Source: Micromonospora yangpuensis (GTDB lineage Bacteria; Actinomycetota; Actinomycetes; Mycobacteriales; Micromonosporaceae). From it: DNA of 64,000 nt. Location: NCBI RefSeq assembly GCF_900091615.1, contig NZ_FMIA01000002.1, positions 1,798,001-1,862,000 of the forward strand, given 5' to 3'. Both the position numbers and the translations under genes were made by a program. The notes under the pieces were generated by a model. It was not told the DNA's origin. It did not search any database and was given only the letters and a program-made list of their open reading frames with translations. This document shows, piece by piece, positions 20,215-28,462 of this stretch (positions are counted from its first letter, which is position 1; every line of letters starts with the position of its first letter).

Positions 20215-20244
20215 TTGACTGTCCGGTTTTCGTGGTGCTAGTTT
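20215..20244 (+). promoter_or_regulatory. candidate promoter for the secreted protein gene (TTGACT-18-TAGTTT)
   Basis: TTGACT at 20215-20220 and TAGTTT at 20239-20244 lie in a gap (20109-20448) that is unusually AT-rich for this genome. The implied 5' untranslated region is about 195 bases, long enough to hold regulation. No riboswitch class was recognised. Confidence 0.5.
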
Positions 20245-20448
20245 CCACCTGGTTGAGGCGCCAAAACTTCACGTCATATCCCCTGGTCAGCCTGGTTATT
20301 GATCTAGGAAATCCAGTCTGTCGTGCTCGGTTGGCCATGCTGTGGGCGGCGGTAGACGCTCGCCCTCGACGCAATTTACTGCAATTATCCGACCCGCCTA
20401 AGGTGGATCGGTCGTATCACCATCGGTCAATCAAGGGAGAAATCTGTC

Positions 20449-20982
20449 ATGGCCAAGCTCTTCTCACGTAGGTCGGTGGCGGTGGCGGTCGGCGTCCTCG
20501 CGCTGACCCTCGCCGGTGGTGGCATCGCCGCCGCCGCCCAGCCGACCACGGCGACCAAGACCGCGATCGACTCCGCGCAACCCGGCCTGCGGGCGGCCGC
20601 CAACGGCGGTCAGCCCCAGGTGACACCCGAGGAGGTACGCCAGGCGAAGGCGGCGCTGAAGAAGTCGGTAGGCACCAACTACGTCAACGGCTCGACCTCG
20701 TTCGCCGTGGTCGGTGCCGCCGGCAACCTCATCCGGGGCAACGACGCGGTCTCGGCCACCAAGTACGGCCCGGGGCAGTACCAGGTCCTGTTCAACCGGA
20801 ACCTGACCCGGGGCGCGTACGTGGCCACCATCGGCACCGACACCGACTGCTGCATCCCGCCGGCCGGGGAAATCTCGGTCGCACCGCGCCTGATCACGCC
20901 GAACGCCGTGTTCGTGCAGACCTACGACTCGTCCGGCGTGCCGTCGGACCGGCCGTTCCACCTGGCGGTCTTCACCCGCTGA
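20449..20982 (+). CDS. secreted hypothetical protein with Sec signal peptide
   Basis: 177 residues. Residues 1-31 form a classical signal peptide (KLFSRRSVAVAVGVLALTLAGG, cleavage after AAA before QPTT). The mature part has a Thr/Ala/Gln-rich linker, then about residues 85-177 with SFAVVGAAGNLIRG, two adjacent cysteines (TDCC) and a compact beta-rich composition. GGGAG lies before the ATG. The function is unknown. The gene stands alone with its own AT-rich leader and a strong terminator at 21061. Confidence 0.88.
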   Translation: MAKLFSRRSVAVAVGVLALTLAGGGIAAAAQPTTATKTAIDSAQPGLRAAANGGQPQVTPEEVRQAKAALKKSVGTNYVNGSTSFAVVGAAGNLIRGNDAVSATKYGPGQYQVLFNRNLTRGAYVATIGTDTDCCIPPAGEISVAPRLITPNAVFVQTYDSSGVPSDRPFHLAVFTR

Positions 20983-21060
20983 CCGGACCGGTTCGCGGGT
21001 TCCCGCCCATCGGTTCCACCGCAGCGGTCTCCGTCCGCTGAGATCCACCGCTCGACCCCT

Positions 21061-21089
21061 GCCGGCCACCCGCGAGACGGGTGGCCGGC
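21061..21089 (+). terminator. perfect 12-bp hairpin after the secreted protein gene
   Basis: GCCGGCCACCCG (21061-21072) pairs exactly with 21078-21089, loop CGAGA, 79 bases past the stop. It isolates the secreted protein gene from the moxR group. Confidence 0.7.
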
Positions 21090-21219
21090 ACCGGGGCGTC
21101 GGGGGTACGTGTCCGGCTTGTCCAGGTGCGAGGGTGAGCGTGCCGGTCAGGGCCGGTAACCGACCTGTCGGCGCGGGAATCCGACGTTTGCCGGGGCTCC
21201 GCCACGGGAAGCAAGCACC

Positions 21220-22308
21220 GTGACGGACATCTCGGACACCCTGGTCAGCGTGCCCACCCCGGTCGATCCGCACGCGAGCGGTACCGACCTGGAACAGACC
21301 CTCTTCGAGGTCAAGCGAGTGATCGTCGGGCAGGACCGGCTCGTCGACCGGCTGCTCACCGCGCTCGTCGCCGACGGCCACTGCCTGCTGGAGGGCGTGC
21401 CCGGCGTGGCCAAGACGCTCGCCGTGCAGACCCTGGCCACCGCGGTCGGCGGCACGTTCTCCCGGATCCAGTTCACACCCGACCTGGTCCCCTCGGACAT
21501 CGTCGGCACCCGCATCTACCGGTCGTCGTCGGAGACCTTCGACGTGGAACTCGGCCCGGTGATGGCCAACCTGGTACTCGCCGACGAGATCAACCGCGCC
21601 CCGGCGAAGGTGCAGTCGGCACTGCTGGAGGCGATGGCCGAACACCAGGTGTCGATCGGCGGCCGGACCTTCGAGGTGCCCGAGCCGTTCCTGGTGCTGG
21701 CCACCCAGAACCCGATCGAGTCGGAGGGCGTCTACCAGTTGCCGGAGGCGCAACGCGACCGGTTCCTGATGAAGATCGTCGTGGACTACCCCAGCGCCGC
21801 CGACGAACTGGCCATCCTCTACCGGATGAGCACCCACCGGCCGAAGGCCCGGCAGGTGCTCGACCCGTACCGGCTGCGCGAGTGGCAACGCCGGGCCGGC
21901 CAGGTCTTCGTCCACCACGCCCTGGCCGAGTACGTCGTCCGGCTCATCCTGGCCACCCGCGACCCGGCCCGGTTCGGGGCGCCCGAGGTCGCGCCGCTGC
22001 TGGCCTACGGCGCCAGCCCCCGCGCCACCCTGGGGCTGGTCTCCGCCGCCCGGGCCCAGGCGCTGCTGCGCGGACGGGAGTACGTGCTGCCCGAGGACGT
22101 CCGCGAACTGGCGGTGGACGTGCTGGCCCACCGGTTGGTCCTCACCTTCGACGCGGTGGCCGACGGGATCTCCGCCGAGAGCGTGGTCCGTCGCCTGCTG
22201 TCCGCGGTACCCCCACCCCGCATCGCTCCCGGCCGCCACGAACAACCCACCGGTTACGTCGCCGACTCCCCGGCCAGCGGCTCCGGCGACCTGGCCAGCA
22301 CCACATGA
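21220..22308 (+). CDS. moxR: MoxR-family AAA+ ATPase
   Basis: 362 residues. Walker A is GVPGVAKT, Walker B VLADEINRAPAKVQSALLEAM and the sensor region ATQNPIESEGVYQLPEAQRDRF; the C-terminal lid domain follows. MoxR ATPases act as chaperones for VWA-domain partners, and here a DUF58 and a VWA protein follow with overlapping codons, the standard arrangement. GGGAAG precedes the GTG start. The TGA stop overlaps the ATG of the DUF58 gene (ATGA). Confidence 0.95.
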   Translation: MTDISDTLVSVPTPVDPHASGTDLEQTLFEVKRVIVGQDRLVDRLLTALVADGHCLLEGVPGVAKTLAVQTLATAVGGTFSRIQFTPDLVPSDIVGTRIYRSSSETFDVELGPVMANLVLADEINRAPAKVQSALLEAMAEHQVSIGGRTFEVPEPFLVLATQNPIESEGVYQLPEAQRDRFLMKIVVDYPSAADELAILYRMSTHRPKARQVLDPYRLREWQRRAGQVFVHHALAEYVVRLILATRDPARFGAPEVAPLLAYGASPRATLGLVSAARAQALLRGREYVLPEDVRELAVDVLAHRLVLTFDAVADGISAESVVRRLLSAVPPPRIAPGRHEQPTGYVADSPASGSGDLASTT

Positions 22309-22373
22309 GCGAGCGCACCGAGCGGAGCGAGGGCCGCGAGGGCATGCCCGGCCTGCACCACATGAGCGAGCGC
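22298..22373 (+). repeat. start-codon element (SERTERSEGREG) bounded by a 19-bp direct repeat
   Basis: The 19-base sequence GCACCACATGAGCGAGCGC occurs at 22298-22316 and again at 22355-22373, a period of 57 bases. Between them is the sequence encoding the TERSEGREGMPGL segment. Both copies of the direct repeat contain an in-frame ATG, so removing 57 bases restores a normal moxR-DUF58 junction. This looks like an insertion, or a duplication, placed at the start codon. Confidence 0.8.
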
Positions 22374-23429
22374 GGTACGCGTACCCGCTGGTCGGTCCCG
22401 GCCGATCCCGGGTTGGCCGAACTCAGCGCCGAGCAGCGGCTGCGTCGACTGGAACTGGTGGTGACCCGTCGGCTGAACGGCCTGCTGCACGGCCAGTACC
22501 GGGGACTGCTCCCCGGTCCGGGCAGCGAGCCCACCGGCAGCCGCGAGTACCGGCCGGGGGAGGACGAGGTACGCCGGATGGACTGGGCGGTGACCGCCCG
22601 GACCGGCCTCCCGCACGTACGCGAGGTCGACGCCGACCGGGAGCTGACCACCTGGGTGGTGGTGGATGCCAGCCCCAGCATGGAGTTCGGCACCGCCGAA
22701 CTGGACAAGCGGGAGCTGACGGTGGCCGCCGTCGCGGCGGTCGGGTTCCTCACCGCCGGCACCGGCAACCGGTTGGGCGCCCAGGTGCTCGGTCCGTCGA
22801 CGGTGCGCCACGTGCCGGCCCGCTCCGGTCGTACCCATCTGCTCGGTCTGTTGCGCATGCTGCTGACCGCCCCGCGCGCCATGACGGCAGGTGTGAGAAG
22901 GGTTCCCCGCTATACCGAATCCGTTAAGCAGGGGCCCTTCCTTACCGGAGGGGTGGTGGGGGGTGGGGCGACGCTGGTTGAGGCGTTGGGTGCCGCCCAC
23001 CGGGTCGCCCACCGGCGTGGCCTGCTGGTCGTGGTCTCGGACTTCCTCGACGGCCTGCCCGACGATCCTGGACAGCCGTCGCCCTGGGAGGTGGTGCTGC
23101 GCCGGCTCGCCGTCCGGCACCAGGTGCTTGCCGTGGAGGTGACCGACCCACGGGAGTTGGAACTGCCCGACGTCGGTGTGGTCACCCTGGTCGACCCGGA
23201 GACCGGCCGTCGCCGCGAGGTCTGCACCAGCGACCGCCGGTTGCGCGAACGGTACGCGGTGGCCGCCGCGAACCAACGCGACCAGGTACGCCAGGCGCTG
23301 CGCCGGTGCGGGGCGGCACACCTGTCGTTGCGCACCGACCGGGACTGGACGGCCGACATCGTGCGGCACGTGCACGCCCAACGTCAGTTGGCGACCGCAC
23401 CCGCCGCCGCCCGGGGAGGTGTGGCGTGA
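22305..23429 (+). CDS. DUF58 protein carrying an in-frame repeat insertion
   Basis: 374 residues from ATG 22305; the ATG at 22362 is the likely ancestral start. DUF58 proteins partner MoxR ATPases. The hallmark region GSREYRPGEDEVRRMDWAVTAR-like sequence is at about 80-100, followed by a VWA-like fold with VVVDASPSMEFG (DxSxS-type) and LLVVVSDFLDG. Residues 196-214 ([19 protein letters not shown]) are encoded by a 57-bp repeat, copy D, in reverse orientation, with the reading frame kept. The insertion falls in a glycine-rich linker before GGGATLVEALGAAHR. The stop overlaps the VWA gene start (GTGA). Confidence 0.92.
   Translation: MSERTERSEGREGMPGLHHMSERGTRTRWSVPADPGLAELSAEQRLRRLELVVTRRLNGLLHGQYRGLLPGPGSEPTGSREYRPGEDEVRRMDWAVTARTGLPHVREVDADRELTTWVVVDASPSMEFGTAELDKRELTVAAVAAVGFLTAGTGNRLGAQVLGPSTVRHVPARSGRTHLLGLLRMLLTAPRAMTAGVRRVPRYTESVKQGPFLTGGVVGGGATLVEALGAAHRVAHRRGLLVVVSDFLDGLPDDPGQPSPWEVVLRRLAVRHQVLAVEVTDPRELELPDVGVVTLVDPETGRRREVCTSDRRLRERYAVAAANQRDQVRQALRRCGAAHLSLRTDRDWTADIVRHVHAQRQLATAPAAARGGVA
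22890..22946 (-). repeat. 57-bp interspersed inverted repeat, copy D, inside the DUF58 coding region
   Basis: The reverse complement reads GGTAAGGAAGGGCCCCTGCT, then TAACGGATTCGGTATAGCGG, then a CCCTTCTCACACC end. It matches the intergenic copies, especially copy E. Its length of 57 is a multiple of three and this strand/frame has no stop, so the host gene stays open. Confidence 0.88.
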
Positions 23430-24385
23430 GCTGGCAGTCACCCGTCCGACTCTGGTTGCTGCTCGGCGTGCTGGCGCTGGCCGTCGGCTACCTGCTCGTG
23501 CAGCGCCGGCACAGCCGGTACGCCGTCCGTTTCACCAACCTGCGGTTGCTGGACCGGGTTGCACCGGAGCGGCCCGCCTGGCGTCGACACGTACCGGCGG
23601 GGTTGTTCCTGGTGATGTTGGGGTTGCTGGTGATGGGCTTCGCCCGACCCGCGGCCGAGGTGCGGGTGCCCCGGGAACGCGCCACGGTCGTGGTGGCGGT
23701 GGACGTCTCCACCTCCATGCTGGCCACCGACGTCGGACCGGACCGGCTCAGCGCGGCCAAGTCGGCGGCCCGGGAATTCGTCGACGGCCTGCCCGACGAG
23801 TTCAACGTGGGCCTGGTCGCCTTCGCCGGCAGCGCCGCCGTGATGGTGCCGCCGGACACCGACCGGGAGGCCCTGCACGGCGGCATCGACCGGCTGGCCG
23901 AGGGGAGCACCGGGGTCCAGGGCACCGCGATCGGCGAGGCGATCAGCACCTCGCTCGGCGCGATCCGGGCGCTGGACAGTGAGGCGGCGACGAAGCCCCC
24001 ACCGGCGCGGATCATCCTGCTCTCCGACGGGGCGAACACCTCCGGGATGGACCCGATGGAGGCGGCGGCCGAGGCCGTCGCGGTCGAGGTGCCGGTGCAC
24101 GCCATCTCCTTCGGCACCCCGGCCGGCTTCGTCGACCGGGGCGGCCGACCGATCCAGGTCCCGGTGGACGGGCAGACCCTGCGGGCGGTGGCCCAGGAGA
24201 CCGGGGGCGGCTTCCACGAGGCCGCCAGCAGCGCGGAGCTACGGGCGGTCTACGAGGACATCGGCACGTCCGTCGGGTACCGCCTGCAACAACAGGACAT
24301 CTCGGCCCGGTTCATCGGGTTCGGGCTGGTGTTCGCGATGGCCGCGGCGGCCGGATCGATGCGCTGGTTCTCCCGCCTGCCCTGA
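23426..24385 (+). CDS. VWA-domain membrane protein (BatA/BatB-like)
   Basis: 319 residues from GTG 23426, overlapping the DUF58 stop by four bases. Two membrane helices at the N-terminus (LWLLLGVLALAVGYLLV and GLFLVMLGLLVMGFA), a von Willebrand A domain from about 88 with intact metal site DVSTS at 93-97, and a C-terminal helix near 292-312. It is the third member of the MoxR-DUF58-VWA set; such sets are proposed to fold or insert metal into envelope or enzyme complexes. The client here is unknown; the protease immediately downstream is a candidate partner. Confidence 0.93.
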   Translation: MSWQSPVRLWLLLGVLALAVGYLLVQRRHSRYAVRFTNLRLLDRVAPERPAWRRHVPAGLFLVMLGLLVMGFARPAAEVRVPRERATVVVAVDVSTSMLATDVGPDRLSAAKSAAREFVDGLPDEFNVGLVAFAGSAAVMVPPDTDREALHGGIDRLAEGSTGVQGTAIGEAISTSLGAIRALDSEAATKPPPARIILLSDGANTSGMDPMEAAAEAVAVEVPVHAISFGTPAGFVDRGGRPIQVPVDGQTLRAVAQETGGGFHEAASSAELRAVYEDIGTSVGYRLQQQDISARFIGFGLVFAMAAAAGSMRWFSRLP

Positions 24386-24444
24386 CCCGGCCCGACCCCC
24401 TGAGCGCCCCGGCACTCTGAGCCCCGGCAGTGAGGAGCGACAAA

Positions 24445-25305
24445 ATGGCAGCACAGACCGGACTCGGTGAGCCCCGGGGACCGTGGTTCGTCTCGCCGGA
24501 CCTGCATCCGGACCCGGCCGGTGGCTGGGCCGTGCCCGGTACGGGGTCGGCCTACCGGCGGCACCGCCGACCCGGCCGGCTGCTGGCCGGGCTGACGGTG
24601 GTGGCGCTCTCCACCCTCTCCGGCGCGCTGGCCGGTGGCTGGGTGGCCAGCCAGGACGGCGCGCCCCAACCGGCGGCCTCGGCGGCGGCGGTGCCGGCGG
24701 AGTTGGTGAGCGCCGCCGAGAAGACCGTGCCCGGGGTGGTGTCCGTGCTGGTCGGTGGTGCGGGCGGGCGGTCCGCCACCGGCAGCGGCTTCGCCATCGA
24801 CGACCAGCAGCACATCATCACCAACGACCACATCCTGGCCAAGGGCGACGGCCGGCAGGTGACCGTCGAGGCCCCCAACGGCCGGCGGTTCCCGGCCGAG
24901 GTGGTCGGCCGGGAACCCGGCAGCGACCTGGCGGTCCTGCGGGTCCCCCCGGCCGCCGGTCTGGCCCCGCTGCCGCTGGCCAAACCGGGCGGTACCCGGG
25001 TGGGCGAGCCGGTGTTGGCGGTCGGCTCACCGCTCGGCCTCTCCGGCACGGTCACCGCCGGCATCGTCAGCGCGCTGGACCGGCAGGTCCGGCTGGGTAC
25101 CTCCCGGCACTCGGCGGTGCAGACCGACGCCTCCATCAACCCCGGCAACTCCGGCGGCCCCCTGGTCAACGCCCGGGGCGAGGTGGTCGGGGTGAACACC
25201 GCGATCGCCACCATCGACGGCAACGGTTCGATCGGGATCGGCTTCGCCATCCCGATCGAACAGGTGCAGCAGACCGCCGACACGATCATCGGCAAGGGCG
25301 GCTGA
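24445..25305 (+). CDS. membrane-anchored S1C (HtrA/DegP-like) serine protease without PDZ domain
   Basis: 286 residues from ATG 24445, with GAGGAG eight bases before. One membrane helix at about 50-70, then a trypsin-like domain with the full triad: His129 (TNDHIL), Asp161 (SDLAVL) and Ser236 (GNSGGPL). The protein ends right after the protease domain, so the PDZ domains usual in HtrA are absent. The catalytic domain is probably extracytoplasmic. It is 59 bases downstream of the VWA gene and in the same direction, perhaps co-transcribed. Confidence 0.92.
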   Translation: MAAQTGLGEPRGPWFVSPDLHPDPAGGWAVPGTGSAYRRHRRPGRLLAGLTVVALSTLSGALAGGWVASQDGAPQPAASAAAVPAELVSAAEKTVPGVVSVLVGGAGGRSATGSGFAIDDQQHIITNDHILAKGDGRQVTVEAPNGRRFPAEVVGREPGSDLAVLRVPPAAGLAPLPLAKPGGTRVGEPVLAVGSPLGLSGTVTAGIVSALDRQVRLGTSRHSAVQTDASINPGNSGGPLVNARGEVVGVNTAIATIDGNGSIGIGFAIPIEQVQQTADTIIGKGG

Positions 25306-25429
25306 GCGTGGGACCTGCGGGACGTCTCCGCGCACCTGTCGGTCGGGGATCCACGGGACGGCGGGCCGACGGCGGTCCCGTCCCGGATATCGAGTCGATC
25401 AAGAGCGGCCGGGGGCCTAACCTCAGGGG

Positions 25430-25855
25430 GTGGACGACGGACTGCGGGTGACCGACCGGCTGAGCGTTCCCGAGGCCGAGCTCCGGGAACGCTTCTCCCG
25501 CTCGTCCGGGCCGGGCGGGCAGGGCGTGAACACCACCGACTCGCGGGTCGAGCTCAGCTTCGACCTGGCCGGCTCGCCGAGCGTGCCGGAGTTCCTGCGT
25601 ACCCGGGCCCTGGAGCGACTCGCCGGCAAGCTGGTCGACGGGGTGCTCACGGTGACCGCCAGCGAACACCGGGCGCAACTGGCCAACCGCGAGGCCGCCC
25701 GGGAGCGGATGGCCGCGTTGCTACGCGCGGCCGTCGCCCCACCGCCACCGCCGCGCCGCCCGACCCGCCCCTCGCGCGGCGCGAAGGAACGCCGACTGGC
25801 CGACAAGAAGCGCCAGTCCCAGCGCAAACGCGACCGCCGCGCCGACGACGACTGA
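25430..25855 (+). CDS. arfB: alternative ribosome-rescue peptidyl-tRNA hydrolase ArfB
   Basis: 141 residues. The RF-1-like GGQ motif is at 29-31 within [12 protein letters not shown], and the Lys/Arg-rich C-terminal tail ([19 protein letters not shown]) is the part that enters the empty mRNA channel in ArfB/YaeJ/ICT1. It frees stalled ribosomes lacking a stop codon. Starts at a GTG with only a GGGG run before it. A 57-bp repeat begins with its stop codon. Confidence 0.92.
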   Translation: MDDGLRVTDRLSVPEAELRERFSRSSGPGGQGVNTTDSRVELSFDLAGSPSVPEFLRTRALERLAGKLVDGVLTVTASEHRAQLANREAARERMAALLRAAVAPPPPPRRPTRPSRGAKERRLADKKRQSQRKRDRRADDD

Positions 25856-25909
25856 GTAAGGAAGGGCCCCTGCTTAACGGATCCGGTATAGCGGGGAACC
25901 CCTCTCACC
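25853..25909 (+). repeat. 57-bp interspersed inverted repeat, copy E, at the arfB stop
   Basis: TGAGTAAGGAAGGGCCCCTG replaces the usual GGTGTAAGG beginning, so the arfB TGA occupies the first three positions. It ends CCCCTCTCACC at 25909. Its centre (CTTAACGGATCCGGTATAG) is closest to copy D in the DUF58 gene. Confidence 0.86.
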
Positions 25910-25942
25910 GCTGCCGCAGGTGGTGACGCCGGCGGCGCCGAG

Positions 25943-26818
25943 CTAACGGTCGGGGTCGAGCACGGTGTCGCAGACCTCGATCAACCGGCTACGTAGGCGG
26001 CCCGCGCGCGCGGCGAACTGGCGTTGCCGGGCGACGTACTCGGCCTTGCCCTCCGGTGTCTCGATGGCCACCGCCGGTTGGCCGTACGACGAGAAGTCGT
26101 ACGGGGACGCCCGCATGTCGAGCAGCCGGATGTCGCGGGCCAACTCGAAGCAGTCCAGCGCCAGCTCCCCGGCAACCGTGGGGCCCAGCTTGGTCGCCCA
26201 CTTGTGGCAGTCCATCGAGGCGTGCAGGCAGCCCGGCTGGTCCAGCTCCACCTGGCTCTCCCGGGTGGGTTGGAGCAGGTTGCGGCCGACCGCGTCGGGG
26301 GTGAAGAACCGGAACGCGTCGAAGTGCGTGCAGCGGATCTGGTGGGACTCGACCACCGTGTCGGTGCCCTCCTGCCCGAGTCGCAGCGGGAGCGGATGCC
26401 GATGTTCACGTTGGCGGTACACCATCGCCCACTCGTGCAGACCGAAGCAGCCGGTGAAGGCCGGTCGGGACGAGATGGCGGACAACAGTCGACGGATGAA
26501 GCGCACCGAATCGGCCCGGTCGGCGAGGAACGCCGCGACGTCGAGGCGCACGGTCCCGTCCGGGTCCGTGGCGTACCACCGCCACTGCCGGTGCGGGGCG
26601 GCGCCGTGCGGTCCCGGTTCCAGACCGACGCCCACGCCGGGATGCCAGCGGCGCAGCACGGCGGGCCGGGTGCCGTAGTAGTCGTACAGAAAGTCGTCGA
26701 TCGCGTGGCGTTCCCCGGTGGCCCGGCGGGCCCGGTGTCCGGCGGTCAGGGCGTCGGCGCGCTCCTCGTGCGCCCGGGAGAGGGCGGCCCAGGCGGTGGG
26801 AGCGAGGGCGGCGGTCAC
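25943..26818 (-). CDS. conserved actinobacterial protein, often labelled 3-methyladenine DNA glycosylase
   Basis: 291 residues from a GTG. The N-terminus AHEERADALTAGHRARRATGE and the FLYDYYGTRPAVLRRWHPG segment are typical of a conserved actinobacterial family; database labels of 3-methyladenine DNA glycosylase for it are from memory and I see no helix-hairpin-helix or known glycosylase motif. Many Cys and His residues occur at about 165-215 (CTHFDAF, CLHASMDCHKWA) and might bind a metal. Function is unknown. Confidence 0.8.
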   Translation of the reverse strand: MTAALAPTAWAALSRAHEERADALTAGHRARRATGERHAIDDFLYDYYGTRPAVLRRWHPGVGVGLEPGPHGAAPHRQWRWYATDPDGTVRLDVAAFLADRADSVRFIRRLLSAISSRPAFTGCFGLHEWAMVYRQREHRHPLPLRLGQEGTDTVVESHQIRCTHFDAFRFFTPDAVGRNLLQPTRESQVELDQPGCLHASMDCHKWATKLGPTVAGELALDCFELARDIRLLDMRASPYDFSSYGQPAVAIETPEGKAEYVARQRQFAARAGRLRSRLIEVCDTVLDPDR

Positions 26819-26854
26819 GGTGACCAGCCTACGACCGCCGCCGGCGCCGGTGGT

Positions 26855-28333
26855 TCAGGGCACGTCGACCCGCACCCCGGCGGAGAAGACGCCGCTGCGC
26901 AGCTCCAGGTGGGTGGGTGGCTCCCGGCCGGCGACGCTGAACACCAGCGGCAGCACCACCCGGCTGCCGGCGGCGACCGGCGCGGCGAAGACGTCCCGTC
27001 CCTGGTTGGCAGCCTGGGTCGCCAGCAGGTCGGCGCTGGCCCAGGTCCCGCCGGGCAGGTACGCCCGCTGTAGTTGCCCGTGCCAGACCTGCTGCTCCGG
27101 CGTGAGGTTGCGCACACCGACGGTGGCCTGGCAGCGCCGGCCGGCGGCGGTGGCCGTGGCACAACTGATCCGGTACACGGTGAACTCGAAGGCCACCTCC
27201 CGCAACGGCACGCCGAGGGTGCCGGCGGCGCTCTTGCCCACCCAGGCCCCACTGGTGGGCTGCTGGTCGGTGTCGATCGAGGCGGCCTGTCGGGTGCCGG
27301 TCCACCCGGCCACGCCCACCACCCCGGCCAGGACCACCGCGGCCAGCCCCACGGTCAACCAGACCGGCGGGGTACGGCGCCGGACCGCCGCGCGGGGCTC
27401 CCCGGGCAACGGGTACACGGTCCCGCCACCGACCGGTGCCGGACGGAGCCTCGATGTGCCGTGCGGGCCCGATGCGCCATATGGGGCCGCTGTGTCAGCT
27501 GGGCCCGGTGTGCCATGCGGGGCGGGTGTGCCCGTCGGGTCCGGTTCACGGGCGGCGGGCGGTGGTGTCGAGGCGGCGGCGTAGGCCCGGAGCCGGCGGC
27601 GGCGTTGCCACCACCACAGGCCGACCCCGGCTCCGGCGAGGGCCAGCACCGCGGCCAGCGCGCCGAGCAGGACCGGGACCCGCCGCCACGGCGGCACCGC
27701 CTCGGACCCGGTGGCCCCGGCCGCGGCGCCGTTCCAGGTCGCCGTCGCGCAGTCGTACGGTTGGTTGCCGTTGAGGGCGTAGGCGCAGGTCGGCGCGGTC
27801 AGCGGCCGGTCCGGTCCGGTGGTGCGCAGCGCGGTGTGCAGGGTGGTAGTGCCGCGCGGTGGCAGGGTGAGCCGCCAGGTGACCTCGGCGGGCCGGCCGT
27901 CGGCGGGGACGGCCTGGCCGCCGCCGGTGACCGTGGTGGCCGTGGATCCCGAGGGAAGCTCCTGGCGCACCATGGTCGTCACCGGCGTGCTGCCGCCGTT
28001 GCGTACCTGGATCCGGTAGGCCGGGGCGGGGGTGCCCGCCGGGGCCATCGCCACGGTCACCGCCGTGGCCGGCGTCCGCAGCGGTGCGCGGGTCGGTGTC
28101 GGTACCGCCGGCGGCGCCGACGGCATCGCCGGAGCGGCTGTCGGTGCTGCCGCCAAGGCTGCCGGAGCGGCTGGTGGTGCCGCTACCGGTGCTGCCGCAG
28201 CGGCTGCTGGTGTCGCCGGGGGCGCCGTTGCCGGCGGCGGTGCCGCCAGCGGTAGTGCCGGTACGGCGGCGAGGATGCCGAGGCAGTGCGCGAGCACCGC
28301 GATGGCGCTGTGGTGTCGTCTCGAAGCAGGCAT
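26855..28333 (-). CDS. Ala/Pro-rich exported membrane protein, two membrane helices
   Basis: 492 residues. A signal-like N-terminus is followed by an Ala/Pro tract to about 90 and a beta-rich domain at 95-210 (IQVRNGGSTPVTTMVRQELP) resembling conserved-repeat/DUF11-like adhesin modules. A first membrane helix lies near 225-245, then a Pro/Gly-rich cytoplasmic loop of about 90 residues. A second helix near 327-350 precedes a C-terminal extracytoplasmic domain with cysteines (SCATAT...RRCQATVGVRN). The function is unknown. Composition matches the genome. Confidence 0.78.
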   Translation of the reverse strand: MPASRRHHSAIAVLAHCLGILAAVPALPLAAPPPATAPPATPAAAAAAPVAAPPAAPAALAAAPTAAPAMPSAPPAVPTPTRAPLRTPATAVTVAMAPAGTPAPAYRIQVRNGGSTPVTTMVRQELPSGSTATTVTGGGQAVPADGRPAEVTWRLTLPPRGTTTLHTALRTTGPDRPLTAPTCAYALNGNQPYDCATATWNGAAAGATGSEAVPPWRRVPVLLGALAAVLALAGAGVGLWWWQRRRRLRAYAAASTPPPAAREPDPTGTPAPHGTPGPADTAAPYGASGPHGTSRLRPAPVGGGTVYPLPGEPRAAVRRRTPPVWLTVGLAAVVLAGVVGVAGWTGTRQAASIDTDQQPTSGAWVGKSAAGTLGVPLREVAFEFTVYRISCATATAAGRRCQATVGVRNLTPEQQVWHGQLQRAYLPGGTWASADLLATQAANQGRDVFAAPVAAGSRVVLPLVFSVAGREPPTHLELRSGVFSAGVRVDVP

Positions 28334-28462
28334 ACCTTCGAACCTCCGACGCCGACGCTAGGGGCGCGTCGGCGTCGTGCGGGTACGAAATGGTGAACCC
28401 GACCCCGGTGACCAGCGGCTGGCGTACAGTGCGCCGCCGGTGCGGGAGGCTAGATTGGCCGG

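Noticed and set aside
20232..20471. 79-codon plus-strand frame ahead of the secreted protein
   Set aside because: No binding site, AT-rich noncoding composition, and it overlaps the real start at 20449 in another frame.
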